NCBI RefSeq assembly: GCF_029395675.1 | Contig: NZ_CP115184.1 | Coordinates: 2,170,001-2,234,000, forward strand | From: Janibacter cremeus | Lineage (GTDB): Bacteria > Actinomycetota > Actinomycetes > Actinomycetales > Dermatophilaceae | DNA: 64,000 bases | Direction of reading: 5' to 3' | In this document: one piece after another, positions 33,068 through 42,632 of the stretch | Numbering within the stretch: position 1 is the stretch's first letter | Layout of the letters: every line of letters starts with the position of its first letter | Position numbers and translations under genes: made by a program | The notes under the pieces: model-generated | The model's input: the letters and a program-made list of their open reading frames with translations, nothing else | Told to the model about the DNA's origin: nothing | Databases searched by the model: none

Positions 33068-35210
33068 CGCCTGCCCGGTGCCTACCGACCGGACGTGCGC
33101 TCGAAGCCTCGTCATCCGGCGCCATCCGCCCGTCGCCCGGCCACCAGATCCGGTTGCCGACGTCCGCGACGATCGCCGGCACGAGGATCGAGCGCGTGAC
33201 GATCGTGTCCAGCAGGACACCGAAGGCGACGACGAAGGCGATCTGCGCGAGGAAGAGCAGCGGGATCACCCACAGCGCCGAGAACGTCGCTGCCAGAACG
33301 ACGCCCGCACTCGTGATCACCCCACCAGTCACCGCGACCGCACGCGGGATGCCGCGTCGCGTGCCGACCGCGAGCGCCTCCTCGCGGGCACGGGTCATGA
33401 GGAAGATCGAGTAGTCGACCGCGAGCGCGACGAGGAAGACGAAGGCCAGCACCGGGGTCGACGGGTCGGCGCCCGGGTAGTCGAGGACGTGGTTGAAGAG
33501 CACCGCGGCCACCCCGAGCGTCGCGGCGAAGCTGAGCACGTTCACCGCGACGAGCATCAGCGCGGCGGCGACCGAGCGCAGCAACCCGATGAGGATCAGC
33601 GTGACGACGAGCAGGATCGCCGGGATGACGACCACGTAGTCGCGCTGGCTCGCGTTGTCGGTGTCGACGGTCGTCGCAGCGGCACCACCGACGAGGGCGT
33701 CCGGGCTGACCGGATCGAGCTCGTCACGCAGCTCCCGGACCGTCTCCCGGGCCTGGTCGGACTCGGAGCCGACGGTCAGCGGCGCGCTGAGCAGCACGTC
33801 GCTCGAACCCTCCTGCGAGGGCATCTCCTCGACGCGGTCGGCCACCTGCGGGTGGTCGGCCAGCACCCCCTTCGCCTCGGCCACACCGGACTCGGGGACG
33901 ATCACCTGGACCGGCCGCTGGTCACCGCCACCGAAGTGCTCGTCGACGATCTCCTGCCCCTGCACCGACTCGACGTCCGTGGTGAAGAACTCCGCCTGCG
34001 TGATCCCCGAGGCGTTGAAGGTCGTGGCGGCACCCGCCGCGACGAGCAGCGCTGCGGCAGTGACGATCCATGTGCGGCGCGGACGGCGCGTGACCCGGTC
34101 CGCGACACCCGACCAGAGCCGGTGCTTGGGCTCGTCGCCCTGCTTGGGGATCGAGGGCCAGAAGGCGGCGCGGCCGAGCAGCGCCAGTGCCGCCGGCAGC
34201 AGGGTCAGGGCCGCGACCATCGCGCCGACGATGCCGAGCGCACCGATCGGCCCGAGGCTGGAGATGTTGCCGAGGTCGGACAGCAGCAGGCACAGCAGGC
34301 CGGCGATGACCGTCAGCCCGCTCGCCGCGACCGGCCCGAAGGTCTGCCGCCACGCGACGCGCAGCGCGGGCAGCGGGTCGGCGCGGTGCAGCTCCTCCCG
34401 GTAGCGCGCGACGAGCAGCAGCGAGTAGTCCGTCGCCGCGCCGACGACGAGGATGAAGAGGATGCCCTGGCTCTGACCGGACAGCTGGATCCAGCCGGCG
34501 TCGGCCATCGGGTAGATGATCAGCGCCGCGAAGGCCAGACCGAAGATGCTGGTCGTCAGCACGACGAAGGGCAGGATCGGACTGCGGTAGACCACCACGA
34601 GGATGATCAGCACGACCACGAGCGCGACGAGGAGCAGGATCCCGTCGATGCCCGCGAAGGCCTCCCCCAGGTCCGCGACGAACCCGGCCGGTCCGGTGAC
34701 CGCGACCTGGGCGTCCACGTCCGGGGCGAGGTCGGCGCGCAGGGCCTCGACGATCAGCGTCGAGATCGCCGTCTCGTCGACGGTCTGCTCCGCCTCGGCC
34801 GCGTCGAGAGTCAGCGGGACCAGCACCGCCTCGCCGTCCTCGGCGGGGATGACCGGGACCTGCGACTCGGCGAGGTAGTCCCCGACCGTGCCCGGCACGT
34901 CCTCGATGCTCTGCTGCGGCAACTGCTTCGCCCAGCCCTGCAGCTCACCGATGGTGGCGCGGTCCACGCCGCTCTCGTCCTCGACGACCAGGAGGAGCGG
35001 CAGCGTGCTGTCGGCGCCGAACTCACCGAGCCGCGCAGCCACCTGCGTGGACTCGGCGTCGTCGGGCAGGAAGGAGGCCTGGTCGTTGTTCTGCACGCTG
35101 GTCAGCTGACCGACGAGCGGGCCCCCCACCCCGGCGACGGCCAACCACACGAGGAGGAGCACCCCCGCGAGAAGACGCGCCCTCCACCGTGACCCCGCCG
35201 CTGCAACCAT
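33060..35210 (-). CDS. MMPL/RND family transporter
   Basis: 716-residue transporter with the two-fold MMPL layout: helix, extracytoplasmic loop (LTSVQNNDQASFLPDDAES onwards), five helices including GAATDYSLLLVARYRE, then the repeat with ALAVDYSIFLMTRAREE. NNDQ at the first loop is typical of the drug-exporter-like (YdfJ/YdgH) subgroup. ATG 35210 is preferred; a TTG two codons upstream also exists. No regulator is adjacent. The C-terminus is Arg-rich. Confidence 0.87.
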   Translation of the reverse strand: MVAAAGSRWRARLLAGVLLLVWLAVAGVGGPLVGQLTSVQNNDQASFLPDDAESTQVAARLGEFGADSTLPLLLVVEDESGVDRATIGELQGWAKQLPQQSIEDVPGTVGDYLAESQVPVIPAEDGEAVLVPLTLDAAEAEQTVDETAISTLIVEALRADLAPDVDAQVAVTGPAGFVADLGEAFAGIDGILLLVALVVVLIILVVVYRSPILPFVVLTTSIFGLAFAALIIYPMADAGWIQLSGQSQGILFILVVGAATDYSLLLVARYREELHRADPLPALRVAWRQTFGPVAASGLTVIAGLLCLLLSDLGNISSLGPIGALGIVGAMVAALTLLPAALALLGRAAFWPSIPKQGDEPKHRLWSGVADRVTRRPRRTWIVTAAALLVAAGAATTFNASGITQAEFFTTDVESVQGQEIVDEHFGGGDQRPVQVIVPESGVAEAKGVLADHPQVADRVEEMPSQEGSSDVLLSAPLTVGSESDQARETVRELRDELDPVSPDALVGGAAATTVDTDNASQRDYVVVIPAILLVVTLILIGLLRSVAAALMLVAVNVLSFAATLGVAAVLFNHVLDYPGADPSTPVLAFVFLVALAVDYSIFLMTRAREEALAVGTRRGIPRAVAVTGGVITSAGVVLAATFSALWVIPLLFLAQIAFVVAFGVLLDTIVTRSILVPAIVADVGNRIWWPGDGRMAPDDEASSARPVGRHRAGVS

Positions 35211-35244
35211 GGACAAACCTTATACGACTGTTGAGGCTCGGCGC

Positions 35245-35274
35245 GACGAAGGGGGCCGCGCGGCCCCCTTCGTC
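35245..35274 (-). terminator. CGAAGGGGG-type terminator after the SGNH hydrolase gene
   Basis: A perfect 30-bp palindrome: GACGAAGGGGGCCGC pairs with GCGGCCCCCTTCGTC. Lies 12 bases past the hydrolase stop. Belongs to the same family as the hairpins at 40904, 51588 and 53913. Confidence 0.8.
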
Positions 35275-35286
35275 CGCCGAGATCGG

Positions 35287-36375
35287 TCAGTCGATCGCCG
35301 AGAGCAGCGCGTCGGCCGAGGCCCGGTAGCCCTCGACCGTCGGGTGGACCCACTCCGGGATCTGGGCGCCCGGCGCGCCGACCGGGACCAACCAGGCGTC
35401 GCTGTTGTCCGGCGTCCTGCGCGGGTCGAGGCCGTGGGTGTGCCCACCCCACGCGGGCTTGACGTCGACGAAGGTGAGGTCACCGGGCCCGTCGAGGCTG
35501 GAGTCCAGCATCGCCATGGCCTCGGCCATCGCCCCGTCGCCCCGATCCTGGAAGGCGGCGAGGGCCGCACCCGCGTCGTAGGTCGGAGCCGCCTCCGGGA
35601 TGCCGTAGCTGTCGGTGTTCAGCAGGAAGGGGTAGCCGAGCAGGTAGATGTCCGCCTTGCCGTTGGAGCGCTCGTGGACGGCGGCGAGCGCCGCCTCGAT
35701 GTCGGTCTGCAGCTGGGGGATCCGGGCGTTCGCGGCGTCCAGGGACTGCTGGCAGGCGGCGGCGTTGCGCGCCGCCATGCACCACAGGACGATCGTGGAG
35801 AAGCCGACGTCGTTGCCGCCGATGGTGAGGAAGACCGCGTCGGTGTCCTTCGTGACCGCGTCGATCTGCGGTGCCGCGGTCAGCTGGCACTCGACCGTGG
35901 CGGTCAGGCCGCGGTTGGTGCCCGTGCCCTTGACCAAGGTGCTGTCGGTGATCGTGTAGTCGAAGTACCAGTCGTCCTGCGCGGGCGTGCCGCACAGCTG
36001 CTGCCTCTGCGCCTGGCGCAGCCAGTGGCGCTCGACGTTGGCGGCCCTGCCCGGCAGCTCGTAGGTGGCGGTGCGCGTGGTGGAGCTGCCCAGCGGACGC
36101 GGCTCGAGGATGTCGGCAACGACGGCGCCGCTGCACGCGACGTTGTCGTAGGCGGCCCCCATCTGCTCCGCGACGCGCGCGCCGTAGTTGTCCGGCGAGC
36201 GCCAGCACCTCTGGTCGGTGTAGGTGCCCGCGCCGTTGCCGGCGGAGTAGGAGTCGCCCAGCTGGACGACCTCCGGCTCAGGAGACGCGGCCGTCGCTGC
36301 GGGTGCGCTCACCCCCACGCCTGCGACGACAGCGGCGACGCACGTGGCGACGGACAGGGTGCGGCGAGTGCGCAT
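35287..36375 (-). CDS. Secreted SGNH/GDSL hydrolase
   Basis: 362 residues with a Sec signal peptide (twin-Arg-like RTRR start, AATAA-S near residue 30). SGNH blocks: QLGDSYSAGNG (nucleophile Ser42), GGND in the middle and a terminal HPTVEGY (His344). Several cysteines (QRCW, VACSG, QLCG, ECQL, WCMA, ACQQ) fit the disulfide-rich lipase/esterase group known from Streptomyces. ATG 36375 has GGAGG nine bases upstream on the coding strand. Exported lipase or esterase; substrate unknown. Confidence 0.87.
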   Translation of the reverse strand: MRTRRTLSVATCVAAVVAGVGVSAPAATAASPEPEVVQLGDSYSAGNGAGTYTDQRCWRSPDNYGARVAEQMGAAYDNVACSGAVVADILEPRPLGSSTTRTATYELPGRAANVERHWLRQAQRQQLCGTPAQDDWYFDYTITDSTLVKGTGTNRGLTATVECQLTAAPQIDAVTKDTDAVFLTIGGNDVGFSTIVLWCMAARNAAACQQSLDAANARIPQLQTDIEAALAAVHERSNGKADIYLLGYPFLLNTDSYGIPEAAPTYDAGAALAAFQDRGDGAMAEAMAMLDSSLDGPGDLTFVDVKPAWGGHTHGLDPRRTPDNSDAWLVPVGAPGAQIPEWVHPTVEGYRASADALLSAID

Positions 36376-36472
36376 GCGGACCTCCAGGGGGTGGGCCGGC
36401 CTCGTCGCCGGCACCGATTACCGCACGGTAGCCGCCCGGAGCCGTGGGGGCCACCCCCTTCGCCCTCCGACG

Positions 36473-36558
36473 ACGAACTACTGCAGGCAGCAGTTCGTAT
36501 CGTCTGCAGCACCTCGAGCTACGGCAGGCGATACCAGGTACTGCCTGCAGTAGTTCGT
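36473..36558. repeat. Compound palindrome with PstI-like CTGCAG cores
   Basis: Outer arms ACGAACTACTGCAGGCAG (36473-36490) and its exact complement (36541-36558) are 18 bp and perfect. Inside, CAGCAGTTCGTATCGTCTGCAG and GATACCAGGTACTGCC repeat the same words, so alternative hairpins are possible. It ends one base before the transglutaminase stop codon complement at 36560. Confidence 0.75.
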
Positions 36559-36559
36559 A

Positions 36560-37414
36560 TCAGGGGAGGCGGACGAGGGCGCCCGAGTCCTCCTGCGGCA
36601 GGTCGCCCTGCTCCAGCGAGGCCGTGACGACCTGGCGGTTGAAGGTCGTGCGGCCGCCGCGGGTGGTGAGGAAGGCGGTGTCGGCGGCATCACGGCCTGT
36701 GGCGATGCGCACCATCGACTCGCGGGGGGCCAGGCGGGTGCCGTCGGTGATGTGCCAGGCGCCCTCGACCCACACCTCGGCCACGGCGTGGAAGTCCATC
36801 GGCTGCAGCCCCGGCGCGTACGCCGAGACCAGCCTGGAGGGGGTGCCCAGGGCCCGCAGCAGCGCGACGACGACGTGGGCGAAGTCCCGGCAGACGCCCT
36901 TCGCCTGCAGGATCGAGTCGATGGCGCCGTCCGTGCCGCGGCTCGACCCGGAGATGTAGGCCATGTGCGAGTGGACCCACTCCGTGACCGCCTGCACCCG
37001 CTCGACGCCGGCCTGCGTCGGGAAGAGCTGTGCGGCCATCGGCGCGAGCCGGTCGGACTCGGCGTAACGGCTCGGGCGGTTGAAGACCCAGCGGTCGGCA
37101 AGGATCTCCCGACCGACCTGCTCACCGGTGGGGCGGGTGATGTCCACCAGGGCGTTGTACGTGACCTCGAGCCAGCCGTCGCCGACCTCCTCGACCAGGT
37201 GCAGGCGGGTGCCGTGGCTGCCGGCCAGCTCGATCGGCTCGACCTGCCGGCCGGCTGCGTGGATGAGGATCTCCTCCTCGAGCACCTCGTGGGCGCTCGA
37301 GACGGCGAAGGACAGCAGCGCCTCACGCACGCCCCGGGTGCCGTAGGCGAACTTCGTGCCGACACGCGCACGAAGGGGGGTCGGGTCGGCGGCGACGATC
37401 GCGAGGTCGGTCAT
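36560..37414 (-). CDS. Transglutaminase-like family protein
   Basis: 284 residues. Beta-rich N-terminal domain (about 1-110), then a papain-like transglutaminase core with the triad Cys175 (AKGVCRDFAH), His209 (MDFHAVAEVWV) and Asp224 (WHITDGTRLAP). No signal peptide. Such cytoplasmic bacterial proteins are usually peptidases or of unknown role, sometimes next to alpha-E and ATP-grasp genes, which are absent here. The stop abuts the compound palindrome. Confidence 0.82.
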   Translation of the reverse strand: MTDLAIVAADPTPLRARVGTKFAYGTRGVREALLSFAVSSAHEVLEEEILIHAAGRQVEPIELAGSHGTRLHLVEEVGDGWLEVTYNALVDITRPTGEQVGREILADRWVFNRPSRYAESDRLAPMAAQLFPTQAGVERVQAVTEWVHSHMAYISGSSRGTDGAIDSILQAKGVCRDFAHVVVALLRALGTPSRLVSAYAPGLQPMDFHAVAEVWVEGAWHITDGTRLAPRESMVRIATGRDAADTAFLTTRGGRTTFNRQVVTASLEQGDLPQEDSGALVRLP

Positions 37415-37472
37415 GGGTCAATAGGACGCCCCGCAGGGGGCCCGCGTCAAAGGGAGGTCGTTTCGAGGGCGG

Positions 37473-37823
37473 TCAGGCCGGCTCGGTCACGGCCAGCAGG
37501 GCGGACAGCGCCGCGAGTGCCTCGGGGTTGATCCAGTAGTAGACGTAGGTGCCGCGGCGCTCGCTGCCGACGATCCCGGCCTCGCGCAGCAGCCGCAGGT
37601 GGTGCGAGACCGTGCCCGACGACAGGTCGAAGGCCGGGGTGATCTCGCAGACGCACAGCTCGGGCTGGGCCGCGATCATCGACGCCATCCGCAGCCGGAC
37701 CGGGTCGCCGAGCGCCTTGAAGACCGGTGCGAGCCGGGCCGCGTCATCCTCGGAGACGGGCGAGGTGGCCAGCCCGCAGCAGGTGACGGCCCGCTCCCGG
37801 GGCTCGGAGTCGATAGCGCTCAT
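37473..37823 (-). CDS. arsR: ArsR-family arsenic-responsive repressor
   Basis: 116 residues, winged helix (SSGTVSHHLRLLREAG recognition region). Metal ligands: Cys57 and Cys59 in ELCVCEIT at the alpha-3 helix, and Cys15/Cys16 near the N-terminus, which could supply a third ligand as in actinobacterial As(III) sensors. Divergent from the arsenic operon, with an 81-base shared control region. Expected to repress both directions until As(III)/Sb(III) binds. Confidence 0.87.
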   Translation of the reverse strand: MSAIDSEPRERAVTCCGLATSPVSEDDAARLAPVFKALGDPVRLRMASMIAAQPELCVCEITPAFDLSSGTVSHHLRLLREAGIVGSERRGTYVYYWINPEALAALSALLAVTEPA

Positions 37824-37832
37824 GCGGCTATC

Positions 37833-37846
37833 TTGACATACTTCAA
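37833..37846. promoter_or_regulatory. ArsR operator/promoter candidate
   Basis: TTGACATACTTCAA, a TTGA-6-TCAA dyad containing a consensus-like -35 TTGACA for the arsM direction. A looser similar element (ATTCGACGGACATCAA) follows near 37877. Lies in the arsR-arsM gap; an ArsR site is inference. Confidence 0.5.
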
Positions 37847-37904
37847 ACCAAGGGTCACGCTGTTCCTGTCACCTGATTCGACGGACATCAAAGCAGGAGC
37901 GGTC

Positions 37905-38753
37905 ATGACACAGCAGGACACCCACGACGTCGTCCGCGACCGGTACGCCGCTGCGGCCCGCCAAGGACTCGACTCCCCCACGGGCGGGACGTCGTGCTGC
38001 GGCCCGACCGCCGAGTCGTGCTGCAGCCCGCAGGCGACCGACCCGATCACCGTCGGCCTCTACGAGGGGACGGACGCCCCTTCGGACGCCGCCCTGGCCG
38101 CCTCGCTCGGGTGCGGCAACCCGACCGCCCTGGCCGAGCTCGCCCCCGGTGAGGACGTCCTCGACCTCGGCTCCGGCGGTGGGCTCGACGTGCTGCTGTC
38201 CGCCCGACGGGTCGGACCGACCGGCACCGCCCACGGCCTCGACATGACCGACGAGATGCTCGAGCTCGCCCGACGCAACCAGGCCGAGGCCGGGATCGAG
38301 AACGCGCAGTTCCACAAGGGCACCATCGAGGAGGTGCCGATGGCCGCCGGCTCCGTCGACGTGATCATCTCCAACTGCGTCATCAACCTCTCCCCCGACA
38401 AGGACGCCGTGCTCGCCGAGGCGCACCGCGTCCTGCGGCCGGGCGGTCGCTTCGCGGTCTCCGACATCGTGCTCCTGCGCGAGATCCCGGACGCCCTGCG
38501 CGGCATCGTCGGCCTGTGGACCGGGTGCGTGTCGGGGGCGCTGCTCGACTCCGACTACGTGACCAAGCTCGGCGACGCCGGCTTCACCGACGCCTCCGTC
38601 GAGGTCACCCGTACCTTCGACCGGGAGGAGCTGCAGCGCATGTCCGACATGGTGGGCGAGCACCTCCCCGAGGGCTGGACCCTCGATACCATCATCGATG
38701 CGCTGGACGGGGCCTTCGCCAGCGCCTTCGTCCGTGCCCGCAAGGAGAACTGA
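37905..38753 (+). CDS. arsM: Arsenite S-adenosylmethionine methyltransferase
   Basis: 282 residues. SAM-binding motif DVLDLGSGGGLDVL, then the ArsM cysteine set: N-terminal GGTSCCGPT and ESCCS, the central SNCVINL, and WTGCVSGAL. These cysteines bind As(III). Product would be mono-, di- or trimethylarsenicals. ATG 37905 follows CAGGAGC. A reading extended upstream to 37599 runs through arsR on the wrong strand and is discarded. First gene of the operon; acr3 follows directly. Confidence 0.93.
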   Translation: MTQQDTHDVVRDRYAAAARQGLDSPTGGTSCCGPTAESCCSPQATDPITVGLYEGTDAPSDAALAASLGCGNPTALAELAPGEDVLDLGSGGGLDVLLSARRVGPTGTAHGLDMTDEMLELARRNQAEAGIENAQFHKGTIEEVPMAAGSVDVIISNCVINLSPDKDAVLAEAHRVLRPGGRFAVSDIVLLREIPDALRGIVGLWTGCVSGALLDSDYVTKLGDAGFTDASVEVTRTFDREELQRMSDMVGEHLPEGWTLDTIIDALDGAFASAFVRARKEN

Positions 38754-39866
38754 GTGTCCGTCACCACCCACGAGGCGCCGGAAGCCGCGCGCCTGTCGAC
38801 CCTCGACCGCTACCTCGCCGTGTGGATCGGTCTGGCCATGGTCGCCGGGCTGCTGCTCGGCCGGGTCGTGCCCGGCCTCGGCGAGGCGCTCAGCGCGGTC
38901 GAGGTCGACGGGATCTCGCTGCCGATCGCCCTCGGGCTGCTCGTCATGATGTACCCGGTCCTGGCGAAGGTCCGCTACGACAAGCTCGACACCGTCACCA
39001 GCGACCGCCGCCTGCTCGGGTCATCGCTCGTGCTCAACTGGCTCGTCGGCCCGGCCCTGATGTTCGCCCTGGCCTGGACCTTCCTGCCGGACCTGCCCGA
39101 GTACCGCACCGGCCTGATCATCGTCGGGCTCGCCCGCTGCATCGCCATGGTGATCATCTGGAACGACCTGGCCTGCGGCGACCGGGACGCCGCTGCCGTG
39201 CTCGTGGCGATCAACTCGATCTTCCAGGTCGTCGCCTTCGCCGCGCTCGGCTGGTTCTACCTCGCCGTGCTGCCGGGCTGGCTCGGCCTGTCCCAGACGG
39301 GCCTCGACGTCTCCCCGTGGCAGATCGCGAAGTCCGTGCTCATCTTCCTCGGCATCCCGCTGCTGGCCGGCTACCTCTCCCGCCGCATCGGCGAGCGCCG
39401 GTGGGGTCGGGAGCGCTACGAGGAGTCCTTCCTGCCGAAGGTCGGGCCGTGGGCCCTCTACGGGCTGCTCTTCACGATCGTGCTGCTCTTCGCCCTCCAG
39501 GGCGAGGCGATCACCTCCCAGCCGCTCGACGTCGCCCGGATCGCCGTGCCGCTGCTGGCCTACTTCGCGATCATGTGGGGCGTCGGGTACCTCACCGGAC
39601 GCCTGCTGCAGATGAGCTACGAGCGCACCACCACTCTCGCCTTCACCGCCGCCGGCAACAACTTCGAGCTGGCCATCGCCGTCGCGATCGCGACCTTCGG
39701 CGCGACCAGCGGCCAGGCCCTCGCCGGTGTCGTCGGGCCGCTCATCGAGGTCCCCGTCCTCGTCGGCCTGGTCTACGTCAGCCTCGCGCTGCGACGGCGA
39801 TTCCCGCACTCGTCACCCGAGGCGTCCCCCGTCCAGCAGCGCGCCCTGTCCGAGGAGTCCTCGTGA
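38754..39866 (+). CDS. acr3: Arsenite efflux permease ACR3
   Basis: 370 residues, ten hydrophobic segments. ACR3 signature around GLARCIAMVIIWNDLACGD (conserved Cys in TM4) and the NNFELAIAVAIATFG stretch. Exports As(III) using the membrane potential or proton gradient. The GTG starts right after the arsM TGA. Its own stop overlaps the next start (GTGA). Confidence 0.95.
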   Translation: MSVTTHEAPEAARLSTLDRYLAVWIGLAMVAGLLLGRVVPGLGEALSAVEVDGISLPIALGLLVMMYPVLAKVRYDKLDTVTSDRRLLGSSLVLNWLVGPALMFALAWTFLPDLPEYRTGLIIVGLARCIAMVIIWNDLACGDRDAAAVLVAINSIFQVVAFAALGWFYLAVLPGWLGLSQTGLDVSPWQIAKSVLIFLGIPLLAGYLSRRIGERRWGRERYEESFLPKVGPWALYGLLFTIVLLFALQGEAITSQPLDVARIAVPLLAYFAIMWGVGYLTGRLLQMSYERTTTLAFTAAGNNFELAIAVAIATFGATSGQALAGVVGPLIEVPVLVGLVYVSLALRRRFPHSSPEASPVQQRALSEESS

Positions 39867-40480
39867 GTGCCGACGGCACCTCCCCCTACGACCAGATCGT
39901 CGAGGACCTGACCTACGCCTACGAAGGGGTCTTCTCCCCCGAGACGGTGGCCGAGGTCGTCGCGGAGGCCGGTGCGCTGCTCGGGCCGCGGGCGAGGATC
40001 ACCCGGTACCTGCCGATCTTCGTCGCCCGGCAGGCCCGCGAGCAGCTGATGGCGGTGGCCCAGGCCGAGGGTCGGGTGGCCAAGCAGGTCCCCGAGCTCC
40101 TCTTCCTCTGCGTGCACAACGCCGGCCGCTCCCAGATGGCCGCAGCACTGGCCGAGCACCTGTCCGCCCGGCGGGTCCACGTGCGCTCCGCGGGCTCGGA
40201 GCCGGTGGACGAGGTCAACCCCACCGTCGTCGAGGCCCTCGCCGAGCGCGGAATCGACCTGACCACGCCCTACCCCAAGCCGCTGACGCACAGCGCGGTG
40301 CAGGCCGCCGACGTCATCGTCACCATGGGGTGTGGGGACGCCTGTCCGGTCTTCCCCGGCAAGCGCTACGAGGACTGGGACGTCGCCGACCCGGACGGCC
40401 AACCCCTCGAGGTCGTCCGCGACATCCGCGACGACATCCAGGCGCGGGTGACCACGCTGCTGCGCGAGGTGCTCGCATGA
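39863..40480 (+). CDS. arsC: Arsenate reductase (LMW-PTP fold) with N-terminal three-helix domain
   Basis: 205 residues. A three-helix domain of about 75 residues (YDQIVEDLTYAYEGVFSPETV...) precedes an ArsC/LMW-phosphatase domain with CVHNAGRS (Cys83) and MGCGDACPVFPGKRYEDWD carrying the second cysteine pair. The helical domain is known from actinobacterial arsenate reductases linked to mycothiol/mycoredoxin, which fits this organism but is inference. Overlaps both neighbours by 4 bp. Confidence 0.88.
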   Translation: MSADGTSPYDQIVEDLTYAYEGVFSPETVAEVVAEAGALLGPRARITRYLPIFVARQAREQLMAVAQAEGRVAKQVPELLFLCVHNAGRSQMAAALAEHLSARRVHVRSAGSEPVDEVNPTVVEALAERGIDLTTPYPKPLTHSAVQAADVIVTMGCGDACPVFPGKRYEDWDVADPDGQPLEVVRDIRDDIQARVTTLLREVLA

Positions 40481-40905
40481 CCACGACCCCCCACCATCCG
40501 GAGTCCCCGATGACCGATCGCTCCTCCGTCCTCTACGTCTGCGTCCACAACGCCGGCCGCTCCCAGATGGCCGCCGCGTACACGCGCGTGCTGTCCGAGG
40601 GCGCGGTCGAGGTGCGCTCGGCCGGCTCCGCACCGGCGGACTCGATCAACCCCGCCGTCCACGAGGCGATGCTCGAGGAGGGCATCGACCTGTCCGCCGA
40701 GTCGCCGAAGGTCCTGACCGCCGACGCGGTGCAGGCCTCGGACGTCGTCATCACGATGGGCTGCGGCGACGCCTGCCCGATCTTCCCCGGCAAGCGCTAC
40801 GAGGACTGGGAGCTGGCCGACCCGGCCGGCCAGGGTGTCGACGCCGTGCGCCCGATCCGCGACGAGATCAAGGGGCGAGTCCGCGAGCTGCTGGCCTCCC
40901 TCTGA
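40477..40905 (+). CDS. arsC: Arsenate reductase (LMW-PTP fold)
   Basis: 142 residues; single ArsC domain, CVHNAGRSQMAA (Cys22) and MGCGDACPIFPGKRYEDWE. Nearly identical in motif order to the preceding gene's C-terminal domain, so a tandem duplication is likely. ATG 40477 overlaps the previous stop; ATG 40510 is an alternative that removes a poorly conserved leader. Last gene of the operon; its TGA lies inside the terminator stem. Confidence 0.9.
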   Translation: MTTTPHHPESPMTDRSSVLYVCVHNAGRSQMAAAYTRVLSEGAVEVRSAGSAPADSINPAVHEAMLEEGIDLSAESPKVLTADAVQASDVVITMGCGDACPIFPGKRYEDWELADPAGQGVDAVRPIRDEIKGRVRELLASL

Positions 40906-40929
40906 CGAAGGGGGTCGGCCCCCTTCGTC
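40904..40929. terminator. Shared bidirectional terminator overlapping two stop codons
   Basis: GACGAAGGGGGTC / GGCCCCCTTCGTC: 11-bp stem with a 4-base loop. The arsC stop (40903-40905) and the sulP stop complement (40928-40930) overlap its two ends, so both convergent transcripts end within 26 bases. Confidence 0.8.
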
Positions 40930-42487
40930 AGTGCCCGTCGCCGAGGCGCCCGGAGAGCAGCTCGTGCCGGTCGGCCGAGGCCTGGTTGAGCCCGACGATC
41001 TCGACCCTCTTGCCGAGGCGCCCGTACTTCGCCTGCACGGCGTCGAGGGCGGCCACGGTCGACGCGTCCCAGATGTGGCTGTCGGACAGGTCGATGACCA
41101 CGCGCTCGGGGTCGGCGCTGTAGTCGAACTGGTAGACGAGGTCGTTGCTCGTGGCGAAGAACAGCTCGCCGGTGACCTTGTACACCCGCACGTCCGGCTC
41201 CCCGTCACCGTCGACATCGGTCTCGGTGATCCGCTCGACGTAGGCGAAGTGCGCCACGCGGCGGGCGAAGGCGATCATCGCGGCCACGACGCCGACGATC
41301 ACGCCGTAGGCGAGGTTGTGAGTCGTCACGGTGACGATGACGGTCAGGGCCATGACGACGGTCTCGCCGCGCGGCATCCGGCGCAGCGTGGCCGGCTGGA
41401 CGCTGTGCCAGTCGAAGGTCGCGACCGAGACCATGATCATCACGGCCACGAGCGCGGCCATCGGAATCATGCCCACCAGCGGTCCGGCACCCACGACGAG
41501 GGCCAGCAGGAAGGCGCCGGCGAGGAAGGTGGAGATCCGGGTACGGGCGCCGGAGACCTTCACGTTGATCATCGTCTGGCCGATCATCGCGCAGCCGCCC
41601 ATGCCGCCGAAGAAGCCGGAGGCCATGTTGGCCACGCCCTGGCCCCAGGTCTCGCGGGTCTTGTCCGAGTGGGTGTCGGTGATGTCGTCGACGAGCTTGG
41701 CGGTCATCAGCGACTCGAGGATGCCGACGAGGGCCATCGCCAGAGCGAAGGGCCCGATGATCTGCAGCGTCTCGAGGGTCAGTGGCACGTTCGGCAGGAA
41801 CAGCTGCGGCAGCGACTGCGGCAGCTCACCCTGGTCGGAGACGTCCGGCAGGCTCCACCCGCCGGCCCACACCACGGCGGTGATGGCCACGATCGCGACC
41901 AGCGGCGCCGGCAGCACGGTCGTCACCCGGGGCAGGCCGACCATGATGAGCAGGCCCACCGCGACCATCGGGTAGACCAGCCACGGCACCCCCAGCAGGT
42001 AGGGCAGCTGCGCCATGAAGATGAGGATGGCCAGCGCGTTGACGAAGCCGACCATGACCATCCGCGGGATGAAGCGCATCAGCTTGGCCACGCCCAGCAG
42101 CGACAGCACGACCTGTAGGACACCGGCGAGGATGACCGTCGCGATGAAGTAGTCCATGCCGTACTCGCGGGCGACGGGCGCGATGACCAGCGCGATGGCC
42201 CCCGTGGCCGCCGTGATCATGGCGGGACGGCCGCCGACGAAGGCGATCGTCACGGCCATGATGAAGCTGGAGAACAGACCCACCCGCGGGTCAACCCCGG
42301 CGATGATCGAGAACGAGATCGCCTCGGGGATCAGGGCGAGCGCGACGACGAGCCCGGCGAGGATCTCTGTCCGCAGTCGGCGCGGGTCACGCAGCGCGGC
42401 CCGGGTGGAGGTCTCGCGCGCGCCCGCCTCGGGCACCGCCGAGAAGTCGGGGCCTGCGGGCACGGTTCGGGTGGAGGAGGTGGGCAC
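40928..42487 (-). CDS. SulP family anion transporter with STAS domain
   Basis: 519 residues. About 11-12 hydrophobic segments, SulP signature in [24 protein letters not shown], and a C-terminal STAS domain ([23 protein letters not shown]). Members move sulfate, bicarbonate or other anions; the substrate is not evident. Start GTG 42487 has only a weak ribosome site. The N-terminus before the membrane domain is about 40 residues. No sulfur-assimilation gene is near. Confidence 0.88.
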   Translation of the reverse strand: MPTSSTRTVPAGPDFSAVPEAGARETSTRAALRDPRRLRTEILAGLVVALALIPEAISFSIIAGVDPRVGLFSSFIMAVTIAFVGGRPAMITAATGAIALVIAPVAREYGMDYFIATVILAGVLQVVLSLLGVAKLMRFIPRMVMVGFVNALAILIFMAQLPYLLGVPWLVYPMVAVGLLIMVGLPRVTTVLPAPLVAIVAITAVVWAGGWSLPDVSDQGELPQSLPQLFLPNVPLTLETLQIIGPFALAMALVGILESLMTAKLVDDITDTHSDKTRETWGQGVANMASGFFGGMGGCAMIGQTMINVKVSGARTRISTFLAGAFLLALVVGAGPLVGMIPMAALVAVMIMVSVATFDWHSVQPATLRRMPRGETVVMALTVIVTVTTHNLAYGVIVGVVAAMIAFARRVAHFAYVERITETDVDGDGEPDVRVYKVTGELFFATSNDLVYQFDYSADPERVVIDLSDSHIWDASTVAALDAVQAKYGRLGKRVEIVGLNQASADRHELLSGRLGDGH

Positions 42488-42632
42488 AGAGGGGTCCTAG
42501 GGTCGACTGTCGTGGCGAAGGGGGTCGACGACCGTGTCGACCGGGGTGCGCCGCGGCGCACCGCCCGCGCAAGGGAAGACGGTCTGCGGCCGCAGCGCGT
42601 GGCCAACTCTACCGCAACGTTAGAGTGGTCCG

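Noticed and set aside
32736..35192. An 818-codon plus-strand frame opposite the second MMPL gene
   Set aside because: Shadow of the MMPL reading frame; no family features.
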